Positions 1 through 10,472 of a stretch of 64,000 nucleotides of DNA are shown piece after piece. Position 1 is the first letter of the stretch. Every line of letters begins with the position of its first letter. This DNA comes from Cercophora sp. LCS_1. Its lineage: Eukaryota; Ascomycota; Sordariomycetes; Sordariales; Lasiosphaeriaceae. Made by a program: the position numbers and the translations under genes. The stretch is taken from assembly GCA_036250225.1 (NCBI GenBank), contig JAPZLL010000011.1, positions 558,001 to 622,000 on the forward strand, written 5' to 3'. The notes under the pieces are model-generated. The model had not been told where the DNA came from and made no database searches. It saw nothing but the letters and a program-made list of their open reading frames with translations.

Positions 1-525
1 AACGTCAGCAGGTCCAGGCGGTGGCGTGGGAGCTGCTCTGCTTGGGCCCGGAGGAGCGTCGTCACCTTCGTCAGACTGTTCGGAGTCCAGGCCTGACTCG
101 TCGTGGAGCCACTCAATACCCGGCAACTTGTCGAGGTCGGGAAAGGTGAGGGGATCGGTGTTCCGAATATCGAGATAGAAATAGAGATCACTGTATTCAT
201 GAATTGACAAGGTTCCACGGGCAACGCCCTCAAGAATCTTGTAGAATGCAGCCTCATCAACCTCGTAGGACGTGGTCATGCCATCTTGGACGGATATCAC
301 CCTGTGCGTCTCTGGGCTGTACTTGAACCGCTTTCTCAACCACCTGTTGAAATCGGCCCACTTGTAGTCGGACACGGCCGGCTTCTCATTGCCCCGATCC
401 ACGAAGCACGAGAGGTTTCTGGTCCAGCCTTTGTTGGTGTCAGATCGCACTACGTTGAAGGCAAGAGTCCTCAGCTTCGCAAGGCCGGACTCATAGCCCA
501 TCATTTGTCTTTGCTCCGCCATCAT
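1..525 (-). CDS. Hypothetical protein, 3' end cut by window edge
   Basis: An open frame of 175 codons runs off the left edge on the minus strand. I place the start at the double ATG whose first codon is 525-523 (MMAEQRQ...). The frame stays open for about 30 codons further upstream, without another ATG, before a stop near 595, so an upstream exon cannot be excluded. The visible part is a mixed-charge globular stretch rich in Trp, Tyr and Asp (for example KWADFNRWLRKRFKY), followed by an acidic then proline-rich tail (DSEQSDEGDD, PPGPSRAAPTPPPG) that looks disordered. I see no signal peptide or membrane segment and do not recognise the family. Assignment as a gene rests on the long open frame reaching the edge and its protein-like composition. 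Confidence 0.55.
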   Translation of the reverse strand, partial: MMAEQRQMMGYESGLAKLRTLAFNVVRSDTNKGWTRNLSCFVDRGNEKPAVSDYKWADFNRWLRKRFKYSPETHRVISVQDGMTTSYEVDEAAFYKILEGVARGTLSIHEYSDLYFYLDIRNTDPLTFPDLDKLPGIEWLHDESGLDSEQSDEGDDAPPGPSRAAPTPPPGPADV

Positions 526-1369
526 AATGGTTCCAGGGCTGAATAATGGCTTGATGATGGTCGTCGAAAGGGGTTCCGGAGAACAGGAGGATTGTCATGA
601 GACAACGGGAGGCAATCCCGAGCCAGTGGCTATATAGAACCATGGGCATGATAAAGACGCCGCCATCCACAAGCCGTCTGCCTTGTTGATGGCGGCCATT
701 GACGGACCGATGGCGAATCGTCGCCATGATTCCTGCTCTTTCAAGACGCGCTTCCCGGCAAAGTGCTTTGTCGCGAACCTACCAAGACTCGACAAAGGTG
801 GGGAGAAAGAGTCGGGATGTGCATTTCCAAAGCTTCTCTGGCCGCCTCGAAAGCTAAGTCAGGAGTCCACCTTCAGTTCGGTGGTCCTGGCGCGCAATTC
901 GTTTGCTCCTGTTGGACTGCCTGCGGTGCGCAGTGGATGTTTGAGAGCACAGACCATACACACCTTGGCAGGCACGCCTCGGCGCCGCAGTGAGCAAGAT
1001 CCCGGGTTTTTGATCCACTTTCCGCCCTTGGCAAGATCTGGGAACAGCGCTTGGGCAAATGGGGAAGAGCAGGGGACAGCTGGCTCTTCGGCTCCTCTCC
1101 GACCTGCAAAGCTTGGCCTCGACCTCAGCTCACTCACAAAGCGTTTGCCACTCTCTGCGCTGACCTTCGTCCCTCTTTGTGACTTCACACGCATTGGGCC
1201 CGCGTCCTTCGATCAGGCATTGTTGTTGAATGTTTTGTGGGCCGGCGATATGTAACGCGACGCAGTTTCTGCAAGTCCGATTGTCGAACGCCGCGTGCTG
1301 AGTCCAATCGCAAACGAAGGCTGCGCTGCGCACACCAAAGGCGCCCTGGCAACACTCCACCCCCCCATC
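526..1369. other. Intergenic, divergent promoter region
   Basis: This 844-bp gap lies between the minus-strand partial gene and the plus-strand mannosidase. Several overlapping open frames on both strands are mutually incompatible and show no protein-like composition. It presumably holds both 5' regions; I see no other element. Confidence 0.5.
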
Positions 1370-3239
1370 ATGATCCGGCTACAGCGGCGTGGCAGGAGAA
1401 ATGCCGCCATTTCTCTGGCTATTTTGGTGTTTTTAATCTACTATCTATCCTCGTCGCCCTCGTTCAATGGCGCGCCAAGCGCCTCAACGCCCGAGTCGGT
1501 GTGGCTTGAGCACCACATGAATGCTGGCGCCGACACCTCGTCGCTGCGGTCAAACACCAGCTTCGACTGGAGCAAGGTCCAGTTCAAGTACTCTCCGGGG
1601 AAGATAAGACCACTGCCGGCTGGCAGGCCAGTTGCGTTGCCTCAGGCGCAGTTTAACTTCCCACCAGAATCTCGGGCGGCCGCCAAGAAGCGAGAGGCCC
1701 GACGGCAGGAGGTCAAGGCTTTGTTCTGCAAGAACTGGGCCAGTTACCGCAAGTATGCCTGGATGAAGGACGCGCTCCAGCCGCTCTCCGCGGGCTACAA
1801 AGACCAATTCAGCGGTTGGGCCGCCACCCTGGTCGACTCCCTCGACACGCTCTGGATCATGGGGCTCCGCGAGGAATTCGACGAGGCCGTCACGGCCGTG
1901 GCGACGATCGACTTTGGTCGGTCAAGCAGCACCACGGTTAATATGTTTGAGACCAACATTCGATACCTCGGGGGCCTTTTGGCGGCGTACGACCTCTCTG
2001 GGCGGGAGATTCTGCGGACAAAGGCCATCGAGCTCGGCGATCTTCTTTATGCCGGCTACAACACGGAGAACCGCATGCCAGTGGATTTTATCAGCTTTGA
2101 GGAGGCAAAGACAGGGGCGGGTCTGCAGGTCGAGTCATCTGTCGTGTCGGCAAGCCCGGGTACGCTCTCGATGGAGATGACGCACTTGTCCCAGGTGACG
2201 GGCGACCCAAAGTACTACGATGCCGTCTCGAGAGTCATGGACGTCTTCGCCAAGGGCCAGGAGTTTTCCAGATTGCCGGGGCTGTGGCCAATCTACGTGT
2301 CCATGGCTGGCACCCCTGATGTGACTACAGGCTCCTCGTTCAGCCTGGGTGGCTCGGCCGACTCCCTGTACGAGTACCTCCCGAAGATGCATGCATTGCT
2401 TGGGGGACTCGAGCCGAGGTATGAGGCCATGTCAAAGAAGTTTATGGAGACGGCCGACAAAGCCATGTTTTTCCGGCCCTTACTGCCACGCGAGGACGAC
2501 CTCCTGATGATTGGGACAGTCACTGTCGACGATGTAGGCGACTCCAGGCTTGATCCCGAAAGCGAGCATCTGGGCTGCTTCGTCGGTGGGCTTTACGCGC
2601 TGGCCGGTCGCCTATTTCGCAGAAAAGACTGGGCTGAAGATATTGGGCCGAAACTCACCAAAGGATGCATCTATGCATATCGCTCCATGCCAACGGGGAT
2701 GGGACCAGAACGGTGGAACATGGCGCCCTGCAAATCCAGGGATTATTGTCCCTGGGATGAGGCGCTGTTTGAACAGGAGACGAAGAGACGGCCTGAATGG
2801 TCACCGCGTCTCCCCGAGGGCTTTACCACAGCCAAAGATCCCCGCTACATCCTGAGGCCGGAGGCCATCGAGAGCGTCTTCATCTCGTACCGTACCACGG
2901 GCCGCCAGGAGTTTCAGGAAGCTGCCTGGGACATGTTCACGGCGGTTGCAAACGGGACTGCGACCAAATACGCCAATGCAGCTGTTTTGGACGTGACGAG
3001 GGCGCAAGACCATCTTCCCCAGGAAGATTACATGGAGGTAAGCAGCTCCCTCGAGATACGGCACCTTTACTCTTACTGACATGCATGGTATGCAGAGCTT
3101 CTGGCTTGCCGAGACGCTCAAGTATTTTTACCTTGCCTTTTCACCGCCAGATGTCATCAGTCTGGATGACTACGTCTTCAATACCGAGGCACACCCATTC
3201 CGTCTCAAAAAGGGCTCGACAACAAGTCGGCCCTTGTAG
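1370..3239 (+). CDS. Class I alpha-1,2-mannosidase (GH47), ER/Golgi
   Basis: This enzyme trims alpha-1,2-linked mannose from N-glycans in the ER or Golgi lumen. The coding region is 603 residues with one 58-nt intron at 3038-3095 (CTGAC branch site). The start ATG at 1370 is preferred over the in-frame ATG at 1295 because it gives a short basic cytosolic tail (MIRLQRRGRR) followed by a single hydrophobic anchor (about residues 12-27), the type II layout of this family. GH47 landmarks are DSLDTLWIMGL, ETNIRYLGGLL, PGTLSMEMTHLSQ, HLGCFVGG, LRPEAIES and, after the intron, FNTEAHPF, whose Thr is the conserved calcium ligand. The terminal exon is therefore essential; without splicing the protein would end at 3079 and lose the calcium site. 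Family assignment is secure; the exact Golgi or ER paralogue is not. Confidence 0.93.
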
Positions 3240-3924
3240 GGTAAGCTCAACGATTTTGGATATCAAGAACCGTTTGTATCGTATCTGTACCCATCTGCAT
3301 CAATACCAGTCGTCTTTTTTTCCCTTTGCTCTCCTCGCTTTACATTTCGCAGGTTCTGGCATCCTCGGCGGACGGATCCCTGCTTTGGATGGAACTTGCC
3401 GGCGAGGATCGGCAGATCAACCGAACCCAAGTGCCGACCCCTGTGCGACAACAACGGATCCCTCCCGGGGGCATCTGCCAAATGGGACGGCTTGTCGCGT
3501 GCTGATCCGGGCGCTGTTACCCCTCAGTGGCCAGTAATAACGGGGACTCTAAGACCGCAGGGCAGATCCCGCAGTGTTCTGGGCCGTTTACCTGCAGACG
3601 GCCCTATCACCAGCCCTTCTCACTTACAGTGTTGCAACGTCACCTCACTTTACCCCGACTTCACCTGTCCCTGGATGGCTGCCCATCCTTGCCAGGTCCA
3701 GTTGCCAGAATGGGCAGGTCGCGCTTTCCTCGTCCCAGGATGCTCACAAGACCCCGAATGAGCGCGGGAAAAGGAAGGAGGCGGTGACGTTGGCGGCATG
3801 TCTCACACTTGTGCTCATCGCTGAGACAGGGACGTCACGCTACTTATACAGAAGTTCGTCCTTCGTGTGTCAGCATTCGTCTCGCCCGCAGTCCTACCAT
3901 TTCGCTCGCAAACGAAGTCCACCC
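3240..3924. other. Intergenic, upstream of MFS gene
   Basis: This 685-bp gap separates two plus-strand genes. Frames open across part of it (for example from 3574, in frame with the MFS gene), but they lack family-like sequence and are read as 5' leader and promoter. Nothing else seen. Confidence 0.5.
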
Positions 3925-5489
3925 ATGATGGCGTCATCCGATGCCAAACTCGCGGTCGACTCGGACCAACTCAATTCCCTCGAAAACCTCGAATCAGGCA
4001 AGAGCGAAGTAAATTCTCCCAACCTCAATGCCCAACACCAGGAACTAACCCGCCAGGATGCCCCGCCAACGAGCTACACACGGGCCGAAGAACTCGCCCT
4101 CATCCGCAAGCAAGACCGAACCATCATCCCCCTCTGCGCCTTCATCTACTTCCTCTGCTACCTCGACCGGTCCAACATCGGCAACGCCCGCATCCTCAAC
4201 TCGTCGACGCACAATGACATGCAAACCGAGATTGCAGCAACACAATACCAGTTCAACATTGCGCTCATGATCTTCCTCGTCGCCTATGCCATCTTTGAAG
4301 TCCCGTCCAACATCCTCCTCAAGAAGCTCCGCCCGTCCCGCTGGCTCGCGTTCCTCATGTTCTCGTGGGGCGCCATCACCATTGGCCTCGGCGGCGTGCG
4401 CAACTTTGCCGCCACTGCCGGGGTGCGCTTCCTCCTCGGCATGTTTGAGGCCGGGCTGTTCCCCGGGCTGGTGTACTACCTTACCTTTTGGTACAAGAGC
4501 GACGAGCGGAGTGTTAGGGTGGCGTTTATCCTGGCGAGCGCGACACTTGCAGGGGCGTTTGGAGGGGCGATTGCGTATGGCATTGGACATATGAACCAGG
4601 TGGCGGGGTTGTCGGCGTGGAGATGGCTTTTTATCCTCGAGGGGATTCCGAGCTGTCTCTCGGCGGTCGGCGTGTGGTTCTTACTACCGGATTACCCCGA
4701 AGAGTGGTTTAAGGAGGGGAGCAGAGAGAAGGAGGTGGCGAGGGAGAGGCTGCGGGTTGAAGGGAGCAAGAGCTCGGACGGGAGCATGACCAAGAAGGAC
4801 GCGATTGAGACGCTTAAAGATTGGAGGCTATATGGGCATTATGTGGTTTACTTTGGCGTGGGCGTGCCGTTTAGTTCGCTGAGCCTGTTTACGCCGTCCA
4901 TCACGGCGGGCTTGGGGTATACGGATTTGCGGGCGCAATTGATGACGGTGCCGCCGTATGCCGTCGCTTATGGTGAGTGTCTGCTCTTTTTGCTCGTTCG
5001 GAGGTGCAAGCTGACAAAAACGGAACAGTCGTACAGATTTTTGTCTCGTGGTCGGCGGATCGGTTCAACGCCAGGGGCCTGCACAGTGCCGTGTTTGCGA
5101 TTGTCGGGGCCGTGGGGTTCATGGCCTCGGCGCTGCTCCCGCCGGATGCGTACCTCCAGAGGTATGGCTGCTTGATTGTGGCAGCGGCTGGGGCGTTTTC
5201 GTGCATCCCGCCATTGCTGGGCTGGTTGACGTCCAATGTGCACTCGACGGCGGCGGTGGGACTGGCGGTCGCGCTCAATGTCAGCTTTGGCGCGGGCCTG
5301 GGGCAGATCCCCGGGGTTTGGATATACAAGGCGGAGGAGCGCGATGCGGGTTTCCCGACCGGGCATTGGGTGAATGCCGGCATGTTGTTCTTTGTGGCAG
5401 TTGGAACAGTCGGGCTGCGGTTGTTGTATGGACATCGGAATCGGGAGCTGGTGAGGAAGGGCGGGGATGTCAGGTTGTTTATGCTGTGA
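3925..5489 (+). CDS. MFS transporter, Dal5/allantoate permease (anion:cation symporter) type
   Basis: A plasma-membrane carrier of the fungal anion:cation symporter group, whose members import allantoate, nicotinate, vitamins and related organic acids. The model is 502 residues with one 56-nt intron at 4973-5028 (GTGAGT, CTGAC branch, ACAG). The start is the first of two adjacent ATGs; upstream sequence in the same open frame is not protein-like. The N-terminal 75 residues are polar, then come alternating hydrophobic helices consistent with 12 membrane spans. Family features include CYLDRSNIGNAR in the first helix, FEVPSNILLKKLRPSRW after helix 2, RFLLGMFEAGLFPG in helix 4 and WRWLFILEGIPS. 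The central loop (SREKEVARERLRVEG...) separates the two halves. The substrate cannot be read from the sequence, and no neighbouring catabolic gene points to one. Confidence 0.9.
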
Positions 5490-6224
5490 GGGGGTCTGTG
5501 GGTCCAACGGCTATTGGTACTTTGTTGTTGCCGAAACATTGCTTCTTTTCTTCTTGCAACGAGCTCCATTTGGATCCAAACTGGTGAGACATTGGACGAT
5601 TCCGGGGTTGGCCACGGTCATGTCGGGTAGGGAGGTGAGTCCGAGCCGGACAGGAACCAGCCGTAGGACCTTGGGGTCGCGGAGATCTAACGTGTTGCTA
5701 GCCGGACACAGACAGAACCCGTCGGGCCCGCCGTCGTGCGTCACGGCCGTCATGGGTCGGGGCCAATCCGAGCGGCCCGTTGGAACCAGTTGCCACAGGT
5801 ACCCGCGGACGGTGTCAACCCTATTTTGACAAACGGTCTGCCGCCCATTATCTCGACCTGGCATACATGTACCGGCCACGGGCCGTTGCACCTCGGTCTC
5901 GCTTTGCCTTTGATATATATATATATAGGATCCCAGCCGCTCTGGCCCGTTCACGGAATGGAGACTTTGGTTTATGACGGTGTTTCGGCTCATGGAAGTG
6001 AGGAGAAGAAGGAGTGAGCGATCTAGGATATCTTGTGGACTGTGGGATTGTCCTTTCTTCGGACTCAGTCATTGGCCGAATGGACCCTGGGCCTCAAAGG
6101 GGGTGAATCGTCATAGCATCCGTCTTACCGCAATGGTCATCACCATCGAGACAAAACTCGACGGTGGAGGAGGCGATTTCCTCGCCGTCGTCCTCCCTCC
6201 AAAAGGCGGCTGGAGCCTCCCATC
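5490..6224. other. Intergenic, upstream of tannase-family gene
   Basis: This 735-bp gap between plus-strand genes contains a short alternating AT tract at 5913-5927 and GC-rich sequence elsewhere. An ATG at 6133, in another frame, could be joined to the tannase gene by a 50-nt intron at 6248-6297, so part of this stretch may be coding. No independent gene is evident. Confidence 0.45.
5913..5927. repeat. Short (AT)n tract
   Basis: Fifteen bases of perfect AT alternation lie in the GC-rich gap between the MFS and tannase-family genes. It may serve as a TATA-like stretch or be an ordinary microsatellite. Confidence 0.6.
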
Positions 6225-7951
6225 ATGGAAATCGCAGCTCACAGCCAGTACGCCCTTGGTCTCCCTCTCTCCCACCCCAAACTAATACAGAAAACAGTAA
6301 CAATCCTCACAACAAGCATCCTCCTCGCCCTCAGGCCCTCGCACCACTCACCGCCCTGCACCATCCCAGCCCTCGCCCCGCTCCTCCCGCCATCACACCA
6401 AGCAACCATCGAAGCAGCAACCCCCGTCCCGGCCGGCTCCTCCCATGGCGAAGGCCCCGCCAACACCCCCTACCCCTGGATCCCAACCTCGCTCCCACCG
6501 CTCTGCGCCCTCACGATCCGCGTGTCTTCGTCTCCAACAAGCTCCTACCGCCTGGGCCTCTACCTCCCCCACCCTTCCCTCTGGAAGCGCCGCCTCCTGA
6601 CCGTCGGCAACGGCGGCTTCGCAGGCGGCATCAACTGGATCGACATGGCCCCCGGCCCACACTACGGCATGGCCTCCCTGTCGACCGACACGGGGCACAA
6701 CTCTTCGTCGACCGAAACATCCTGGGCCAACGCCAACCCCGAGGCGAAACAGGACTGGGGCTGGCGCGCGCTGCACGGCTCCGTCGTGGTGGGTCGTCAC
6801 CTCGTTGAACGCTACTACAGCCATAAAATCCGATACTCGTATTTCAGCGGGTGCTCGACCGGTGGACGCCAGGGGTTGCGCGAGACGATGGAGTTCCCAG
6901 GTAGTTTCGACGGGGTTCTGGTCGGGGCGCCCGCGTGGTGGGCCAGTCGGGTGTATAACTGGCGAGTTGGGTGGGCGGGTTGAACCTACCTGTTACCAAG
7001 CGTGGGCACGTCACTATGAAGCAGGTGGGCGCGCTTGCGCAAGAGGTGAGGAGGCAGTGTGATGGGGTGGATGGGGTTGTGGATGGGATCGTGAGCAGTC
7101 CGGAGCTGTGCGTGTTCGATTTTGGGTGGGTTGCGTGTGGGAATGGTACTGCGGGCGACCACGAGAACTGTTTGAGTCTAGAGCAGGTGGACACCGTGAG
7201 GCGGGTGTATGAGGGGTGGAGGGGCACGGATGGGAGGGTGCTGTATCCTGGCCTGGAGCTGGGGAGCGAGGGGTTGTGGTGGCTTTTGCTGGGCAACAAG
7301 CAGGAGCCCAGTCCGTTGGGCGTGGGCTGGCAGAGGGACTTCTTGATGGACGATGCCGCGTGGGACTGGAGGGGGTTCGATGAAGATGGTATTGTCCGGT
7401 TGGCGGATGGGCGGGATCCCGGCCGGGCAAACGCCGTTGGGTTCGAGGGTTTGGGGAGGTTCCGCGACAGAGGCGGCAAGTTGGTCTTGTACCATGGGCT
7501 GGCGGACGGGCTGGTGCCGGCCAAGGGGTCCGAGCTCTTCTACAAAAGGACGGTGGAGGCGCTCGGCGGAGGAGAGATCAGCGATTTTATGCGCCTGTTC
7601 CTGGTGCCGGGGATGCAGCACTGCTGGAGCACCGACACCAACGCGCCGTGGTGTTTTGGCGGCGCTACGCATGCTGGCGGCCTCGGCATGGACAAGTGGT
7701 CGGTGCCGGGATACAAGGACAGCAGGCACGACGCCATGATGGCGCTGGTGGAGTGGGTGGAAAGGGGGCGTCCGGTCGACAGCATCGTGGCAACGGCGTG
7801 GCGGTCCAAGTGGAATGCCACTTCGGGCGCCCTGAGGCAGCGCCCGCTCTGTCCCTACCCGGCAAAGGCCGTCTACAATGGAGTTGGGGATGTCGATTTG
7901 GGCAGCAGCTGGAAGTGCTCGGGAGCCTTGGGGATAAAAAGCGGTGGCTGA
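6225..7951 (+). pseudogene. Tannase/feruloyl esterase family gene with a frame break
   Basis: The encoded enzyme would be a secreted serine esterase that releases gallic or ferulic acid from plant esters. Two overlapping frames together make one tannase-family protein. The first (6225-6983) carries VGNGGFAGGINWIDM, STDTGHNSS and the nucleophile motif SGCSTGGRQG. The second (about 6971-7951) carries NLPVTKRG, VVDGIVSSPE, YHGLADGLVP, the histidine motif GMQHCW and a C-terminal RQRPLCPYP block. Together these give the CS-D-HC triad layout of the family. The frames join at 6966-6980 inside a G-rich run; the shift is that of one missing base, and no usable intron fits because the flanking family sequence is continuous. 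As read, translation stops at 6981 and loses the Asp and His. It is either a young pseudogene or a homopolymer sequencing error. The N-terminus is also uncertain: ATG 6225 without an intron, or ATG 6133 with a 50-nt intron (6248-6297). Confidence 0.85.
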
Positions 7952-8580
7952 GTGAAGCGAGCCAGGGGTGATGAATCGGGGCGACCTGATGAGCGAGGTC
8001 CAGACTCCTAGATAGTTCCAAAATAGCAAAAGAAACACAACTACAATGATTCCAGCCTGTCTTGTCACCTCGGCAGTTGAGCCGGGTTGAAACTGCCGGT
8101 GTCACCCCGTCGGATTGGTGACCGAGAACGAATACGAAACCGCCCCGAACCGATCCCACACAGCCGGGACAAGACTGCGTCGTCAGTTTAAACTTTCGAT
8201 CGGCTCCTCAGCAAGTTGGCATCGCCGTCCCGCATCAAGGCTAGGCTAGTCTAGCGTCTCAACGGACCTCTCTGCCGACCATCCGTCAACAACGTCACCG
8301 TTCATGTCACTGCAGGTTGGAATCCACATTGCTCTGATCAACGTGCTTCATTTGCCCAAAGTTGAGATTCATCCTCAAAAACGCCTCGCCTTTTCGATCC
8401 AACGTACAGTACACTGTCCGATATCCCGAGGACAGATGCCCTTCTATCCCAGTCCCTAGACAAAAATTAAACAAGTATAAGGTGCCTGCAGCCTATCCAA
8501 TGTAACACCGTCCAACATGCCAGGTTTTTGCAACCATATCGATGCTCTCAAAAACATTCCCGAGATTCCAGCCTCCCTTT
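7952..8580. other. Intergenic between convergent genes
   Basis: This 629-bp gap between the stop codons of the tannase-family gene (+) and the DHA2 MFS gene (-) presumably holds both 3' untranslated regions. I see no gene or repeat. Confidence 0.5.
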
Positions 8581-10472
8581 TTATGCAACCGCCATCTCCA
8601 CGTTCTTTCCCTTGACACTCTTCCACTCGGTGAAAGCGGCGCCGATGAGACTCGCACCCGACAGCGCTGTAAAGACAATAAATGTCTGCATCAGCGCATC
8701 GTTGTAGGCCTGAGTCACGCCAGGCAACAGCTCCGGTGGGACCACCTTCTGAACACTGGTGGCGCCCACCATCAGGACGGACATCGGGTTCTCAATCTGC
8801 GGCACATAGAGCGAGACGTACTCCACCAGCTTGTTGGCGAAAACATTCTGCGCCACGGATACAAACAACGCGCCGCCGAGCGTCTGCAAAAAGACAATGA
8901 CCGCCGTGCCTGTGGGGACATCGGCAAGATCAAGCACAGTCTGCACCGCCATGAGCGGCTGCTGCATACCGAAGCCAATGCCAGCGCCGGCAATGATTTG
9001 GTAGCCGATCCACTTGCCCCGGTCAGTGTCCGGCTGGAAGGTGGTGATGAGCCCGTAGCCAATCGTGACAAAGACGACGCTAACCAGCATCCACGGCGTG
9101 TAGTACCCCAAGAACGTGACAGCGGCGCCCGCAACGATGGACATGAGCACGCACGCAATCAACATGGGCAGGTTCATGATGCCCGAGTCCACGGCGCTGG
9201 CCCCCTTAACAGCCTGGAACCAGATGGGGAGGTAATAAATCGAACCCAGGAACGCGGAACCAAGACAGAAGCTGAAGAAACCGGATGCCCAGACGCTGCG
9301 CTTGAAGAAAATGCGAGGTGGGACGGTTCCTAGATCCTGTTGCTTGTGCTGGATGAACAAGAAAGCGATGATGAGGACACCGAAGAGGACGAGGAGGAAG
9401 ATGATGCGCCAGTTGCTCCAAGCATACTCGGTGCCGCCCCACTGCAGCGCCAAAAGCAAGCAGATGATGGCCGGCATGAAGACGGCCGTGCCAAAAGGAT
9501 CAAAGCGCTTGATGCGTTGCCACGTTGTGTCATCGTTCTTGACCTCGCGCTTCGGGTCTGGGAAGAAGATGGTGATGACAGCGATCGTAATCGCGCCGAT
9601 GGGGAGATTGATGTAAAAACACCATCGCCAGGTGACCTTGTCGGTGAAGGCGCCACCGAGAAGAGGACCCGAAATCGAGGCGATACCGTACATGCTGCCG
9701 ATCATGCCGGTATAAAGCGGCCGCTTCTGGAGAGGGACCGAGTAGGCGAGGATGATGAGCGCTCCAGAGAAGAGGCCAGCCGATCCGACACCGGCGATGG
9801 CACGGCCGACGATTAGCGTCACGCTGTTCCTGGCCACACCGCATATCAAACTACCAACTTCGAAAATGGCGATGGCGAGGAGGTAGATAAGCTTGATGCT
9901 GAAAAAGGTGTAGAATCTGCCGAAGAGAAGCTGGAGAGCGGCCGTGGTAAGGAGATATGCTTCGCCAGCCAGTCAGCAACACAACCAAGAGGTGGGCCCT
10001 ACGGACGACATACCACTTCCATACCAGCCCACATCGGGCAAGCTCTGAAACTCATCTGTGATCTTGGGGATAGCGGTTGCGATAATCGAGTTGTCTGCCC
10101 ACACGGTTAGCCAGGGCCGCGCGCCGTGCCGGGGAACCAACCAAGGGCCATAAGGAAGACACTGAGGCAGAGCGCAAGGTTGATGAGGCCGAGCTTCATG
10201 CCGGTTGGGTATTCTTCTCCATCTTCTCGCGTTTCCGTTAGTCGGATGCTTTGGCCCGTCTTGGAGACGGCCGTCGCTTGCCGAGTGAGCTCATCCTTCT
10301 TTTCGGGGTCGGCAGCAGGGGTGGGAACACGGTTCGATGGGGCCGTCTCGATATCGGAGGGTTCTTCGTTGTTGGAGCCCTTGTCGTCACCGGCGATGCT
10401 TGTGGCGGCAATGGTTGCCGACTCCGAGTCGGGCACGGCAGTTGCCGTCGGGACGGTGAGCTTGTCCGCCAT
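8581..10472 (-). CDS. DHA2-type (14-helix) MFS drug/toxin exporter
   Basis: A proton-coupled exporter of the 14-spanner drug:H+ antiporter group, expected in the plasma membrane. The model is 596 residues in three exons: 10472-10142, 10094-10014 and 9959-8581, with introns of 47 nt (10095-10141, GCTAAC branch) and 54 nt (9960-10013, GCTGAC branch). Splicing restores the group signature ALDNSIIATAIPKITDEF across the first junction. Further marks are VGWYGSAYLLTTAALQLLFGRFYT, GRAIAGVGSAGLFSGALII and the PLLGGAFTDKVTWRWCFYINLPIG block with the motif C-like GPLLGG. The first 100 residues are polar and rich in Ser, Thr and Asp, likely a disordered cytosolic tail. An in-frame ATG at 10505 would add 11 residues. 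The substrate is unknown; there is no PKS or NRPS gene nearby, so a link to secondary metabolism is not supported. Confidence 0.92.
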
